Assembly (NCBI RefSeq): GCF_026625645.1
Contig: NZ_CP113056.1
Coordinates: 2,517,001 to 2,581,000 of the forward strand
Source of the DNA: Ancylobacter sp. SL191
Lineage (GTDB): Bacteria > Pseudomonadota > Alphaproteobacteria > Rhizobiales > Xanthobacteraceae
Length of the DNA: 64,000 nucleotides
Reading direction: 5' to 3'
Under the pieces are notes generated by a model that saw only the letters and a list, made by a program, of their open reading frames with translations, searched no databases and was not told the DNA's origin. A program made the translations under genes and the position numbers. Numbering within the stretch: the first letter of the stretch is position 1; each line of letters begins with the position of its first letter. Positions 20,352 to 28,310 of the stretch are shown in pieces.

Positions 20352-20444
20352 CGTCATCCCCGGGCTTGGCCCGGAGATCCACGCCTTCCCTTCATCATAT
20401 GCCTAGCGAAGTCGTGGATGGCCGGGACAAGCCCGGCCATGACG
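20352..20444. repeat. Palindromic intergenic repeat, family B, copy 2
   Basis: The left arm begins CGTCATCCCCGGGCTTGGCC at 20352; the right arm (20413-20444) begins CGTGGATGGCCGGGACAAGC and ends CCATGACG. Layout and ends match the copies at 4805-4907 and 40043-40133. It fills the space between the petABC terminator and the stop of the minus-strand EEP-family gene. Short open frames that read through it (ending in SWMAGTSPAMT-like peptides) are artefacts of the repeat. Confidence 0.8.
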
Positions 20445-20456
20445 GTGTCGTCCTGT

Positions 20457-21179
20457 TCAGACGCGGCTCACTTCCAGCCTGAGCCCGACATGGTCTGACA
20501 GCTTCTCGCCACCGGGGCCGATCGGCGTGATCGGCTGTACCTGGGTCATCCCAAGGGCAGGCCCATAGGCGAGATGGTCGATGACCGGTCCCGGAAAGCC
20601 ATCCAGAGTTCCCTGCGTGGCGATGCTCATCCGGCGGCCGATCACCGTCTGCAACATATCGCTTACGGTCAGAGGCGCGTGGCGGCGCGGCACATGCTGG
20701 TTGAAGTCGCCAAGGACGATGCTTTCGCCGGGCATTACGCGCGGCAGCACCTCGTCGAGCCCCGCCAGATAGGCGCGATGCGCCTCCCAGGGGCGAAGCG
20801 GCTCTTCCGGGCGCCGGACACCCGCCATGCTCCATGGGATACAGAGGCCGTAGACGTGGAGAAGCCCCAGTGCCGTGGCGGTTGTGCCGGCAGCAAAGCG
20901 CCCCTTGGGCAGCCTCTCATTGCCGAGGCGATCAGTCTTCTGCCAAGCAGAACGACTCCACAAAATGACCTTGTGGCGCCCCGCCTTGACTCCGTAGCCA
21001 TAATCGGGGTCCGAGGTCAGCACGTCGCCTCCCGCTGGCAGCAGGTCGACGAAGCCTTCCGTCAAGCAGATCAGATCAGCGTCCGCCTCGTGGATGAGCG
21101 CGGCGACCCTGTCTCCGGCCGGGTTGCCGCGGTGGCGCCACATGACGTTCCACAGCAGGATCGACAGCGTCTGCCCCAT
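20457..21179 (-). CDS. Endonuclease/exonuclease/phosphatase (EEP) family protein
   Basis: A 240-residue protein with the EEP fold shared by DNase I, ExoIII and sphingomyelinases. Recognisable motifs are ILLWNVMWR (residues about 6-14, the metal-neighbouring Asn), ADLICLTEG (about 34-42, catalytic Glu), GDFNQHVP (about 154-161, the D-x-N pair), and the terminal SDHVGLRLEV (Asp-His). All catalytic positions look intact, so it is probably an active metal-dependent phosphodiesterase or phosphatase; the substrate is unknown. There is no signal peptide. The ATG overlaps the stop of the upstream MaoC gene (ATGA), an odd partnership for this fold. Confidence 0.85.
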   Translation of the reverse strand: MGQTLSILLWNVMWRHRGNPAGDRVAALIHEADADLICLTEGFVDLLPAGGDVLTSDPDYGYGVKAGRHKVILWSRSAWQKTDRLGNERLPKGRFAAGTTATALGLLHVYGLCIPWSMAGVRRPEEPLRPWEAHRAYLAGLDEVLPRVMPGESIVLGDFNQHVPRRHAPLTVSDMLQTVIGRRMSIATQGTLDGFPGPVIDHLAYGPALGMTQVQPITPIGPGGEKLSDHVGLRLEVSRV

Positions 21180-21658
21180 CACCCCTCCGCCCGCTCGACG
21201 AACACGCAGTTCGTCAGCTCGAAGGCGAGGTGGCCGTGCTGGTCGGTGGCGGTGTCGTGGGTGAAGACGAGGCCCCATTCGGGACGGGAGGCGCTGGGCT
21301 TCTTGGCGACGACCACGCTCTCGAAGGTCAGCGTGTCGCCGGCGCGCACCGGGCGGAGCCATTTCAGATCCTTGAAGCCGGGCGAGGGGCCGACCCGCGG
21401 CACGGGCTTGCCGGCGCGGCGCAGGGCGTCGTGCTCGCGCTCCATCGCCTGCGCCCGTAGTCGCGCCGCGATGGCGGCGGTGTACCAGCCCGACGCCACC
21501 AGCCCGCCGAAATGGGTACGCGCGCCCGCCCCCTCGTCGAGATGGAAGGCCTGCGGATCCCACATGCGGGCAAAGGCCACCATATCCTCGGCCCGGAAGC
21601 TATGCGCGCCCAGCCGGGTGCGGGCGCCGATCTCGACATCCTCGAAGAACAGCATCAT
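21179..21658 (-). CDS. MaoC-like hot-dog dehydratase (first of pair, downstream)
   Basis: A 159-residue hot-dog fold protein of the MaoC/R-hydratase type. The hydratase-2 catalytic Asp/His are in FARMWDPQAFHLDEG (residues about 29-43: Asp then His five residues on), followed by FGGLVASGWYTAAIAARL, the glycine-rich hydratase helix. The second half (GDTLTFESVVVAKKPSASRP) is the usual strand set. Such proteins hydrate enoyl-CoA esters or act in mesaconyl/beta-methylmalyl-CoA pathways. It follows another MaoC gene by seven bases and overlaps the EEP gene stop-to-start, so all three are co-translated. The first-codon choice between the two adjacent ATGs is arbitrary. Confidence 0.9.
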   Translation of the reverse strand: MMLFFEDVEIGARTRLGAHSFRAEDMVAFARMWDPQAFHLDEGAGARTHFGGLVASGWYTAAIAARLRAQAMEREHDALRRAGKPVPRVGPSPGFKDLKWLRPVRAGDTLTFESVVVAKKPSASRPEWGLVFTHDTATDQHGHLAFELTNCVFVERAEG

Positions 21659-21665
21659 CGCCTCC

Positions 21666-22124
21666 TCAGGCCGGACGGAAGCCGGGATTGCGCCGGCCGA
21701 ACATGACGCTGGAGACGAGGTCCATCATCACCGTGCCGCCGGCATCGACCAACTCGAAACGGAATTTCACCAGCCCCATCTCCGGCCGGCTTTTGGAGGA
21801 GCGGGTCTCCAGCACCTCGCGCTTGAGGCTCAGCACCGTGCCGGGATGCACTGGCTTGAGGAAGCGGACCTCGTCGATGCCCGGCGCGCCGAGGCAGGAG
21901 GAGCGGGTGAGGAAGCCATCCGCCGCCAGGCGCATGAAGATGCAGCACAGATGCCAGCCGGAGGCGGAGAGCCCACCGAGCCGCGTCGCCTCGGCGGCGG
22001 AATCGTCGAGATGGATGGGGGCGGGATCGAACTCCCGCGCGAAGGCGACGATTTCCTCGCGGCCGACCACATAGCGCCCGCAGGCGGCTTTATGGCCCTC
22101 GTGGAAGTCTTCCCAGAACAGCAT
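21666..22124 (-). CDS. MaoC-like hot-dog dehydratase (second of pair, upstream)
   Basis: A 152-residue MaoC-family protein, paralogous to its downstream neighbour: LFWEDFHEGHKA versus LFFEDVEIGART at the N-terminus, and FAREFDPAPIHLDDSAAEAT with the catalytic Asp and His in the same spacing (about residues 28-47). The following GGLSASGWHLCCIFMRLAAD is the hydratase helix. The substrate is unknown, but a pair of non-identical MaoC chains often forms one heteromeric hydratase. I start at the ATG at 22124, which aligns with the paralog; the longer frame adds 18 basic residues. The gene leads a three-gene minus-strand set with the second MaoC and the EEP protein. Confidence 0.9.
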   Translation of the reverse strand: MLFWEDFHEGHKAACGRYVVGREEIVAFAREFDPAPIHLDDSAAEATRLGGLSASGWHLCCIFMRLAADGFLTRSSCLGAPGIDEVRFLKPVHPGTVLSLKREVLETRSSKSRPEMGLVKFRFELVDAGGTVMMDLVSSVMFGRRNPGFRPA

Positions 22125-22236
22125 CGCCGCGCGCAGCCCCCGCCAAGCCGGGCGGCGCAAAAGCCGCGCGCCCGTCATCCCCGATCACAGGGGACGTTGG
22201 CGCGCAGGTCAAGACCGGGCCGCGCGGGCGGAGCAG

Positions 22237-22710
22237 TCAGCGCTCCATCTGCACGATCTCGATGGGGTCGCCGCCGAGGCCATGGGAGAAATAGCCCCGC
22301 CCAACCGGCCGGAAGCCGTGGCGCTGGTAGAAGCCCTGCGCGTTCACGGTCGACTCCACCTTGATCGGCCCGTCATGGCCAAGGCGGGCCTTCTCCACGC
22401 CGATCTCGAGCAGGCGGCGACCGAGCCCCGCGCCGGCGGTCTCCGGCAGCAGGAAGAGGCGGGTGACCTCGCCCGGCTCGGCATCGACGAAGGCGATCAC
22501 CGCGCCCGCCCGCTCGGCGACGACGACATTGCCGCGCGCGATGATGTCCTCGTAATAGGCCGGGGTGCGGGCACCCATCCAGCCCGCGATCTGCTCGGGC
22601 GAGTAATGGTCGGTCGCGAGGCCGGCGACGGAGCGGCGGGTGACGTCGAACAGCGCGGCGCCGTCGCCCGCGCGGGCGGGACGCAGCAGGGTGTCGGTGC
22701 CGTCGGTCAT
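22237..22710 (-). CDS. GNAT family N-acetyltransferase
   Basis: A 157-residue GNAT enzyme. The core motif is GEVTRLFLLPETAGAGLGRR (residues about 80-99; acetyl-CoA loop A-G-A-G-L-G), followed by the VESTVNAQGFYQRHGFRPVG stretch (N-x-x-G-F-Y-x-x-x-G-F), common to ElaA/YafP-type proteins. The N-terminal TDHYSPEQIAGWMG segment is the YafP-like substrate side. Substrate unknown. The start is the ATG at 22710; the extra 47 residues in the open frame overlap ychF and are not real. The gene lies 19 bp downstream of ychF on the same strand and could be co-transcribed with it. Confidence 0.9.
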   Translation of the reverse strand: MTDGTDTLLRPARAGDGAALFDVTRRSVAGLATDHYSPEQIAGWMGARTPAYYEDIIARGNVVVAERAGAVIAFVDAEPGEVTRLFLLPETAGAGLGRRLLEIGVEKARLGHDGPIKVESTVNAQGFYQRHGFRPVGRGYFSHGLGGDPIEIVQMER

Positions 22711-22729
22711 CGGAGTGTCTCGCCTATCG

Positions 22730-23827
22730 TCAGGTGTTGAAGCGGAAATGCAGCACGTCGCCATCGGCGACGACATATTCCTTGCCTTCGAGCCGCAGCC
22801 GGCCGGCCTCGCGCGCGCCGGCTTCGCCATTGCCCTTGACGTAGTCGTCATAGGCGATGGTCTCGGCGCGGATGAAGCCCTTCTCGAAATCCGAGTGGAT
22901 GACGCCCGCCGCGCCCGGCGCCTTGGTGCCGGCGGTGATGGTCCAGGCGCGCGCTTCCTTCGGACCGACGGTGAAATAGGTGACCAGCTTCAGGAGCTCA
23001 TAGCCGGTGCGGATGATGCGGTTGAGGCCGGGTTCCTCGAGGTCGATGGCTTCGAGATAGTCCTTCTGCTCCTCGGCCGGCAGCACGGCGATCTCGCTCT
23101 CGATCTTGGCGGAGACCACCACTGCCTTGGCGCCTTCCTCTGCCGCGCGGGCGAAGACTTCCGCCGAGAGGGCGTTGCCGTTCTTGGCCGAGGCCTCCTC
23201 GACATTGCAGACATAGAGCACGGGCTTGGAGGAGAGCAGGCCGAGCATGCGGAACGCCTTCTCCTCCTCCGGCTTCACCTCGACGAGGCGGGCGGGCTTG
23301 CCCTCGCGCAGCAGGACCAGCGCACGGGTCATCAGGTCAAGAAGTTCCTTGGCCTCCTTGTCGCCGCCCTTGGCCTTCTTCTCAAGCGCGCCGGCGCGCT
23401 TCTCCAGGCTTTCGAGATCGGCCAGCATCAGCTCGGTCTCGATCGTCTCGATGTCGGAGATCGGGGCGAGCTTGCCCTCGACATGGGTGACGTCCGAATC
23501 CTCGAAGCAGCGCACCACATGGGCGATGGCGTCGCATTCGCGGATATTGGCGAGGAACTGGTTGCCGAGGCCCTCGCCCTTGGAGGCGCCGCGCACCAGG
23601 CCGGCAATGTCGACGAAGGTCAGGCGGGTCGGGATGATCTGCTGCGAGCCGGCGATTTTGGTCAGCGTCTCAAGCCGGGGATCGGGCACGGCGACGTCGC
23701 CGACATTGGGCTCGATGGTGCAGAACGGATAATTCGCCGCCTGCGCCGCCGCGGTCTGCGTCAGCGCGTTGAAGAGGGTCGACTTGCCGACATTCGGCAG
23801 GCCGACAATGCCGCATTTGAAGCCCAT
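22730..23827 (-). CDS. ychF: Redox-regulated ATPase YchF (OLA1-type)
   Basis: A 365-residue Obg-family P-loop protein that prefers ATP over GTP. G1 is GLPNVGKSTLFNALTQ (residues about 8-23), G3 is VDIAGLVRGASKGEGLGNQF (about 70-89), and the G4 position is NVEE (about 203-206) instead of NKxD, the change that gives ATP specificity. The C-terminal TGS domain (about 280-365) is complete, ending YVVADGDVLHFRFNT. YchF binds the ribosome and is linked to stress and redox responses. It is the conserved downstream partner of pth in bacteria; here pth is 85 bp upstream on the same strand. Confidence 0.97.
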   Translation of the reverse strand: MGFKCGIVGLPNVGKSTLFNALTQTAAAQAANYPFCTIEPNVGDVAVPDPRLETLTKIAGSQQIIPTRLTFVDIAGLVRGASKGEGLGNQFLANIRECDAIAHVVRCFEDSDVTHVEGKLAPISDIETIETELMLADLESLEKRAGALEKKAKGGDKEAKELLDLMTRALVLLREGKPARLVEVKPEEEKAFRMLGLLSSKPVLYVCNVEEASAKNGNALSAEVFARAAEEGAKAVVVSAKIESEIAVLPAEEQKDYLEAIDLEEPGLNRIIRTGYELLKLVTYFTVGPKEARAWTITAGTKAPGAAGVIHSDFEKGFIRAETIAYDDYVKGNGEAGAREAGRLRLEGKEYVVADGDVLHFRFNT

Positions 23828-23912
23828 GGTGCGATGCTCGTTCTGGTCAGTGTTGGCGCCGTGGTAGGCAAGACGCGGCGTCCTGGCAAGCGCCGCGCGG
23901 GAATGGATGGGC

Positions 23913-24515
23913 TCAGCCGCCGGGCGGCTTCACCGTGCCGAAGCCGCGGCTTTCCAGCATAAGATGGAAGCGGCTCTGAAACTCGTCGATGCGGCGGGTG
24001 ACGAGGAGGCCGGCGAGCTCGGCGCAGCCGTCGCACACCGCCTCCACCCAGCCGCGCTCGGCCTTGGCGAAGTCGCTGAGGACGAAATTGTGCACCAGAG
24101 CCTTGTCGCCGGGGTGGCCGATGCCGAGCCGCACGCGGCCATACTCATTGCCGCACTGGGCGGTGATGGAGCGCAGGCCGTTATGCCCGGCATTGCCGCC
24201 GCCGATTTTGGCGCGGACCTTGGCTGCCGGCAGGTCGAGCTCGTCATGGAAGGCGTAGATGTCGGCCAGCGCGATCTTGTAAAAGCGCTGGGCCTCGGCG
24301 ACGGCGCGGCCGCTCTCGTTCATGAAGGTCTCGGGCAGCAGGGCGAGCACCTTCTCGCCGTCGATCTCGCCCTCGCAGGCGGCACCCTGGAAGCGGCGGC
24401 GCCAGGGCGAGAAGCGATGACGGCGCGCAATGGCGTCGACTGCCATGAAGCCGATATTGTGCCGATTGCCGGCATATTTCGGCCCGGGATTGCCGAGCCC
24501 GGTGAAGAGGAACAC
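23913..24515 (-). CDS. pth: Peptidyl-tRNA hydrolase
   Basis: A 200-residue Pth1 enzyme that frees tRNA from drop-off peptidyl-tRNA. The N-terminal signature [18 protein letters not shown] contains the Asn and catalytic His (about residues 10 and 20); FMNESGRAV (about 66-74) and [20 protein letters not shown] (about 92-111) hold the catalytic Asp and the glycine-rich substrate loop. The start codon is GTG, at 24513-24515 on the complement, with a perfect AGGAGG seven bases upstream, which settles the start. It follows rplY after an intrinsic terminator, so it may depend on read-through or on its own promoter in the short gap. Confidence 0.96.
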   Translation of the reverse strand: MFLFTGLGNPGPKYAGNRHNIGFMAVDAIARRHRFSPWRRRFQGAACEGEIDGEKVLALLPETFMNESGRAVAEAQRFYKIALADIYAFHDELDLPAAKVRAKIGGGNAGHNGLRSITAQCGNEYGRVRLGIGHPGDKALVHNFVLSDFAKAERGWVEAVCDGCAELAGLLVTRRIDEFQSRFHLMLESRGFGTVKPPGG

Positions 24516-24546
24516 CGGAAAGCCTCCTCAGGGAGCGGACATGAAA

Positions 24547-24572
24547 AGAGCCGGAAGCGAACTTCCGGCTCT
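24547..24572 (-). terminator. Rho-independent terminator after rplY
   Basis: An 11-pair perfect stem (24547-24557 with 24562-24572, four-base loop) lies between the rplY stop and the pth start. On the minus strand it reads AGAGCCGGAAG-TTCG-CTTCCGGCTCT followed by TTTC, a compact terminator with a stable UUCG tetraloop. Because pth follows only 31 bp later, it probably attenuates rather than fully separates the two genes. Confidence 0.85.
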
Positions 24573-24610
24573 GTGTTCGCGGGGCAAAATGTGCCCTGGC
24601 CGTGGTCCGA

Positions 24611-25234
24611 TCAGGACTTGGCGGCCTCGGCGGCGGCAGCCGCGGCGTCGTCCGCATCCGCTTCCTTCGCACCCGACGGGGTGGTGATGGTCGCGAGCGT
24701 GTCGTCGCCATGGCCGGCCCAGGTCACGCCCGCCGGCAGGGTGATCGCCGAGAGGTGGATCGAGTCGCCGAAATGATAGGTGGAGACGTCGACCTCGATG
24801 GCCTCGGGGATCGCGTCGGCCGGCACATTCAGCTCGACCGTGTGGCTGACGATGTTCAGCGTGGCGCCCTGCTTGATGGCCGGCGCGGAGTCGGCGTTCA
24901 GGAAGTGCACGGGAACGTCGACGGTCAGGCTGGCGCCGGCGGCGACGCGCAGGAAGTCGACGTGCAGCGGGAAGTCCTTGACCGGGTCAAGCTGATAGTC
25001 GCGCGGAATGACGTGGTACGTCTCACCGTCGACGTCGATGTCGAACAGGGTGGTGAGGAAGTGCCCGGCATAGATGAGCTTGTTGGTCTCGATGAAATCC
25101 AGCGAGATGCCGACGGGCGGCTTGCCGTCGCCGTAGATCACGGCGGGAACGCGATTGGCGCGGCGAACAGCACGAGCGGCCCCCTTGCCGGCGGTCGTGC
25201 GAGCCTGCGCCTTGATCTGCTTGGTAGCGGTCAT
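24611..25234 (-). CDS. rplY: 50S ribosomal protein L25, Ctc/TL5 form
   Basis: A 207-residue two-domain L25/Ctc protein that binds 5S rRNA in the large ribosomal subunit. The N-terminal L25 domain (residues about 5-95) includes GKGAARAVRRANRVPAVIYG; the C-terminal TL5 beta domain (about 100-190) includes VDVPVHFLNADSAPAIKQGA and ends in an Ala/Asp-rich tail (ADADDAAAAAAEAAKS) common in alphaproteobacterial homologues. The ribosome site is AAGGAC before the ATG at 25234. The order rplY-pth-ychF is conserved widely; here a strong hairpin lies between rplY and pth, suggesting separate control of ribosomal protein levels. Confidence 0.96.
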   Translation of the reverse strand: MTATKQIKAQARTTAGKGAARAVRRANRVPAVIYGDGKPPVGISLDFIETNKLIYAGHFLTTLFDIDVDGETYHVIPRDYQLDPVKDFPLHVDFLRVAAGASLTVDVPVHFLNADSAPAIKQGATLNIVSHTVELNVPADAIPEAIEVDVSTYHFGDSIHLSAITLPAGVTWAGHGDDTLATITTPSGAKEADADDAAAAAAEAAKS

Positions 25235-25423
25235 GGCTTGTCCTTACATGGTTGCAAAAGGATAAGGCCGCTCGCGCGGCCCGTTCCTGGCGTAGGAATT
25301 AGGTTAGGCGGGTCGCGGCACGCCTCCAGGGGTGCGGAAAGGCCACGACCGGGCGGGCTATTAGCAGCAAACGCGCGCTGGAGCAATGTCTGGCGCGGTT
25401 CCGCGCTTGCCGCGATGCCGCCG

Positions 25424-26299
25424 TCAAAACTTGCCGAGCACGCCCGCCTTGACAATGCCGCTGCCGGTCGAGTCCGGCGAGGCGGTGCGCTCCACAGAGA
25501 TGAAGCGTTCATAGGTGCCGAGCGGGGCGCGCAGTTCCATGCCAGTGGTCACGGTCTGGCTGTTGGTCACTTCGACCGAGGCGCCGAGCTTCTCCTGCCC
25601 GAGGCCGAATGAGGAGAGCGGCACGCTGTAGCTGCTGCCGACAGCTAGATTGTCGTAGAGCGAAGGCGTGCTGGTGCTCGCCGAGGCGCCGACGACGCCG
25701 GTGCTGTAGACGCTGAGATTGTTCTGTTCGACGCCCAGCCGCGCCTTGATCTCACCGGAGGCACCGCCATCGGTCGCGCCGCTCAGGCCGGATTTCGGCG
25801 CCGAGCCGCTGGCATTGGTCGTGACGGCGAGACTGGCCGGGCCCTGCTCGACTTCGAGGCTGGTCGGCACAGTGGGTCTGGCGGTCGTGACGACGGGCTT
25901 GCGCGCGGGAAGGAGCTGGTTCGGCGCCGGCTTCTCCTTCGGCAGTTCCGGCAGGTCGCCGCCAATGGCGAGGCTGAGCGCCTCCCATAGCGAGGGCTCC
26001 CGCGTGTCCTCGCTGCCGGCGGGCGTCGCCATGACGGTGGCGGGTGTCTCCTCGGCGGGCGTCGTGGCAGGCGGGGCGTCTGCGACGGCGTCGTCATAGG
26101 CTGACGGCTCGTCCGGCGCCGGGGTCACGGTGACGGCGATGCCGCTCCACGGGTCGAAGGCGGTCTGCGCGCTCGCCGGCAGCGCCAGCAGGGGAAGAGC
26201 CAGAAGGGGCAATGCCAGCCCGGTCGCGCGGCGGCACAGGGCCGTCGCCTCAATCGGAAGCGCCGGCCGATGGCCGTGCGGAAAGAAGCGCCTCATCAT
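25424..26299 (-). CDS. Exported protein of unknown function, possible outer-membrane strand protein
   Basis: I do not recognise this 291-residue protein. The two adjacent ATGs at 26299 and 26296 begin a long Sec signal (LALPLLALPLLALPASAQ, cleavage near residue 45). Residues about 50-150 are Pro/Ala/Thr-rich and acidic, likely disordered; the C-terminal 140 residues are glycine/serine-rich with alternating hydrophobics (NNLSVYSTGVVGASASTST, SSYSVPLSSFGLGQEK, KLGASVEVTNSQTVT), and the chain ends in Phe (AGVLGKF), as do beta-barrel proteins recognised by BamA. That is suggestive only. It stands between rplY and prs on the same strand, with 189 bp to rplY and 126 bp to prs, and no obvious operon logic. 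Confidence 0.6.
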   Translation of the reverse strand: MMRRFFPHGHRPALPIEATALCRRATGLALPLLALPLLALPASAQTAFDPWSGIAVTVTPAPDEPSAYDDAVADAPPATTPAEETPATVMATPAGSEDTREPSLWEALSLAIGGDLPELPKEKPAPNQLLPARKPVVTTARPTVPTSLEVEQGPASLAVTTNASGSAPKSGLSGATDGGASGEIKARLGVEQNNLSVYSTGVVGASASTSTPSLYDNLAVGSSYSVPLSSFGLGQEKLGASVEVTNSQTVTTGMELRAPLGTYERFISVERTASPDSTGSGIVKAGVLGKF

Positions 26300-26425
26300 G
26301 AAGTCCCGTTCATTGTCGCGAGCGGAGACCGTGGGGCGTAACTGTGGAGCGACCATGGCGCAGCGCACAAAAAGCGCGCCGCGCCGGATTCACAACGTCG
26401 TGTCGTCGGCTAACGCCTTGCCCTT

Positions 26426-27379
26426 TCAATCGAAAAGGCTGGAGACGCTTTCTTCGTGCGCGGTGCGGCCGATAGCTTCCGCCAGCAGGCTGGCGATGGA
26501 GACGACGCGAATATTGCGGGCGACGCGCACCGCTTCGGTCGGCTGGATCGAATCGGTGATCACCAGCTCCTTGAGGTTCGAGGCGGTTACGCGCGACACC
26601 GCGCCGCCCGACAGAACGCCATGGGTGATGTAGGCGTGGACCTCGGTCGCGCCGCGCGCCAGCAGCGCGTCGGCGGCGTTCACCAGCGTGCCGCCAGAAT
26701 CGATGATGTCGTCGACGAGGATGCAGCGCTTGCCCTCGACATCGCCGATGACGTTCATCACCTCGCTCTCGCCCGGCCGCTCGCGGCGCTTGTCGACGAT
26801 GGCGAGCTGGGCGTCGATGCGCTTGGCCAGCGCGCGGGCGCGTACCACGCCGCCGACATCGGGCGACACCACGGTGAGGTTCGACAGGTCGAAGCGCGAC
26901 TTGATGTCGGCGACCATCACCGGGGCGGCGAACAGATTGTCGGTCGGGATATCGAAGAACCCCTGGATCTGGCCGGCATGCAGATCGACCGTCAGAACGC
27001 GGTCGGCGCCGGCATGGGTGATCAGGTTCGACACCAGCTTGGCCGAGATCGGCGTGCGGCCGGAAGAGCGGCGATCCTGCCGCGCATAGCCGAAATAGGG
27101 CAGCACGGCCGTGATGCGGCGGGCGGAGGAACGGCGCAGCGCATCGGTGATGATGAGCAGCTCCATGAGATGGTCATTGGTCGGGAAGGAGGTGGACTGT
27201 AGGATGAAGACATCCTTGCCGCGCACATTCTCCTGAATCTCGACGAAGATCTCCATGTCGGCAAAGCGCCGGACCACCGCCTTGGTGAGCGAGGTCTGAA
27301 GATACGCCCCGATCGCTTCCGCGAGGGGACGGTTGGCATTGCCGGAGACGATCTTGATCGACCCGTTATTACTCGACAT
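26426..27379 (-). CDS. prs: Ribose-phosphate pyrophosphokinase (PRPP synthetase)
   Basis: A 317-residue class I PRPP synthetase, which transfers pyrophosphate from ATP to ribose-5-phosphate for nucleotide, histidine and tryptophan synthesis. The ATP-binding flexible loop is [20 protein letters not shown] (residues about 93-112), the divalent-metal site is [17 protein letters not shown] (about 128-144), and the PRPP-binding loop is [20 protein letters not shown] (about 217-236). The sequence is full length and collinear with bacterial Prs hexamers. The ATG at 27379 starts [20 protein letters not shown]. The 165 bp upstream separate it from the lipoprotein gene and contain no other gene. Confidence 0.97.
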   Translation of the reverse strand: MSSNNGSIKIVSGNANRPLAEAIGAYLQTSLTKAVVRRFADMEIFVEIQENVRGKDVFILQSTSFPTNDHLMELLIITDALRRSSARRITAVLPYFGYARQDRRSSGRTPISAKLVSNLITHAGADRVLTVDLHAGQIQGFFDIPTDNLFAAPVMVADIKSRFDLSNLTVVSPDVGGVVRARALAKRIDAQLAIVDKRRERPGESEVMNVIGDVEGKRCILVDDIIDSGGTLVNAADALLARGATEVHAYITHGVLSGGAVSRVTASNLKELVITDSIQPTEAVRVARNIRVVSIASLLAEAIGRTAHEESVSSLFD

Positions 27380-27544
27380 TCCGGCGCGCTCCCAGCCGTA
27401 CTATCTCAACAACGCCCGTCGCACGGCCGTCGCGCCGACCTGATAGGCGGGCCGGCCCGCCCTGTAAAGCGGAGTCCGGTGCGGTGCAACAGGTTGTCCG
27501 CCACCATGCCACGGTTGCGTGCCGACTCCCGGAGCCAGCCCTGC

Positions 27545-28228
27545 TCAGGGATGAGCGGCGAAGGTGAGGGCCGAGCCGCCAGCGGGTGCCGCAGCTTCCG
27601 CAACGGCAGCGCCGGGCTCGTCCGCCGCCGTTCCCTCGGCGACCACCGGGCCGTCATCCTCGCGCACGGGCGGGGCGGCGCCGGGCTCATCCGAAACGGG
27701 CTCGCTCGCGGCCGGCTGTGCGCTGGCCGCCGGGGCGGGGACGCCATTGGCGAGGCGGGTCTTGATCTCGTCGAGGCTCTGGGCGGCGATGCGCGTCAGC
27801 GTCGCGTCGTCGACCGTGTTCCAGACATCCTTGCCGTCGCCGACCTTCTCGGTGCCGGAGACGCGCAGCACGCGCTCCTGGTCGGCGTCGAACACGTCCC
27901 ACGCCCAGTCGACCTCGCCCTTGCCGTTGGTCACGGCGGCGGCAAGATAGCCGCGCACGCGATAGGCGGCGGGGGACTGGCGGGAGACCACCGGCACCTG
28001 CTGGGCGCGGGCTTCGCTGGAAAGGCTGGCGACCAGCTTGTCGAAGACCGGCTGGGGCGGGCCGTCAATGGATTCAAAGGCGATCGTCTTGGTGCCGCCG
28101 GAGATGGAGGTGGCGGCAACGGGCTTGTTGCCATTGCCGGTCTGACAGGCCCCGAGGGCGAGTGCGGCGAGCAGCACCGCGGTCGTCGGCAGGCGCCGGC
28201 CAATCTGCCGGCGGAGTCGATCGATCAT
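27545..28228 (-). CDS. Predicted lipoprotein of unknown function
   Basis: A 227-residue protein with a lipoprotein signal: basic N-terminus (MIDRLRRQIGRRLP) and a lipobox LALGAC with the acylated Cys at residue 28. The mature part has one compact domain (residues about 35-160; VAATSISGGTKTIAFESIDG, SPAAYRVRGYLAAAVTNGKG, WAWDVFDADQERVLRVSGTE), followed by an Ala/Pro/Glu-rich tail. The domain looks like the conserved lipoprotein seen next to prs in some Hyphomicrobiales, but I cannot name a family or function. The start is the ATG at 28228; the longer frame adds non-signal sequence. It is on the same strand as prs, 165 bp upstream. Confidence 0.72.
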   Translation of the reverse strand: MIDRLRRQIGRRLPTTAVLLAALALGACQTGNGNKPVAATSISGGTKTIAFESIDGPPQPVFDKLVASLSSEARAQQVPVVSRQSPAAYRVRGYLAAAVTNGKGEVDWAWDVFDADQERVLRVSGTEKVGDGKDVWNTVDDATLTRIAAQSLDEIKTRLANGVPAPAASAQPAASEPVSDEPGAAPPVREDDGPVVAEGTAADEPGAAVAEAAAPAGGSALTFAAHP

Positions 28229-28310
28229 AAAACCATCCCCTGGAGCGGTCGCGGCGCACCTCCCATGCGCGGGAGTCACGCCGTCACCGGCCGATGGGGA
28301 ATGGTTAAAA

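Noticed and set aside
20244..20498. Short frames ending in SWMAGTSPAMT-like peptides (similar at 40047-40277 and 4652-4942)
   Set aside because: These are translations of palindromic repeat family B; identical peptides from separate repeats mark them as artefacts.
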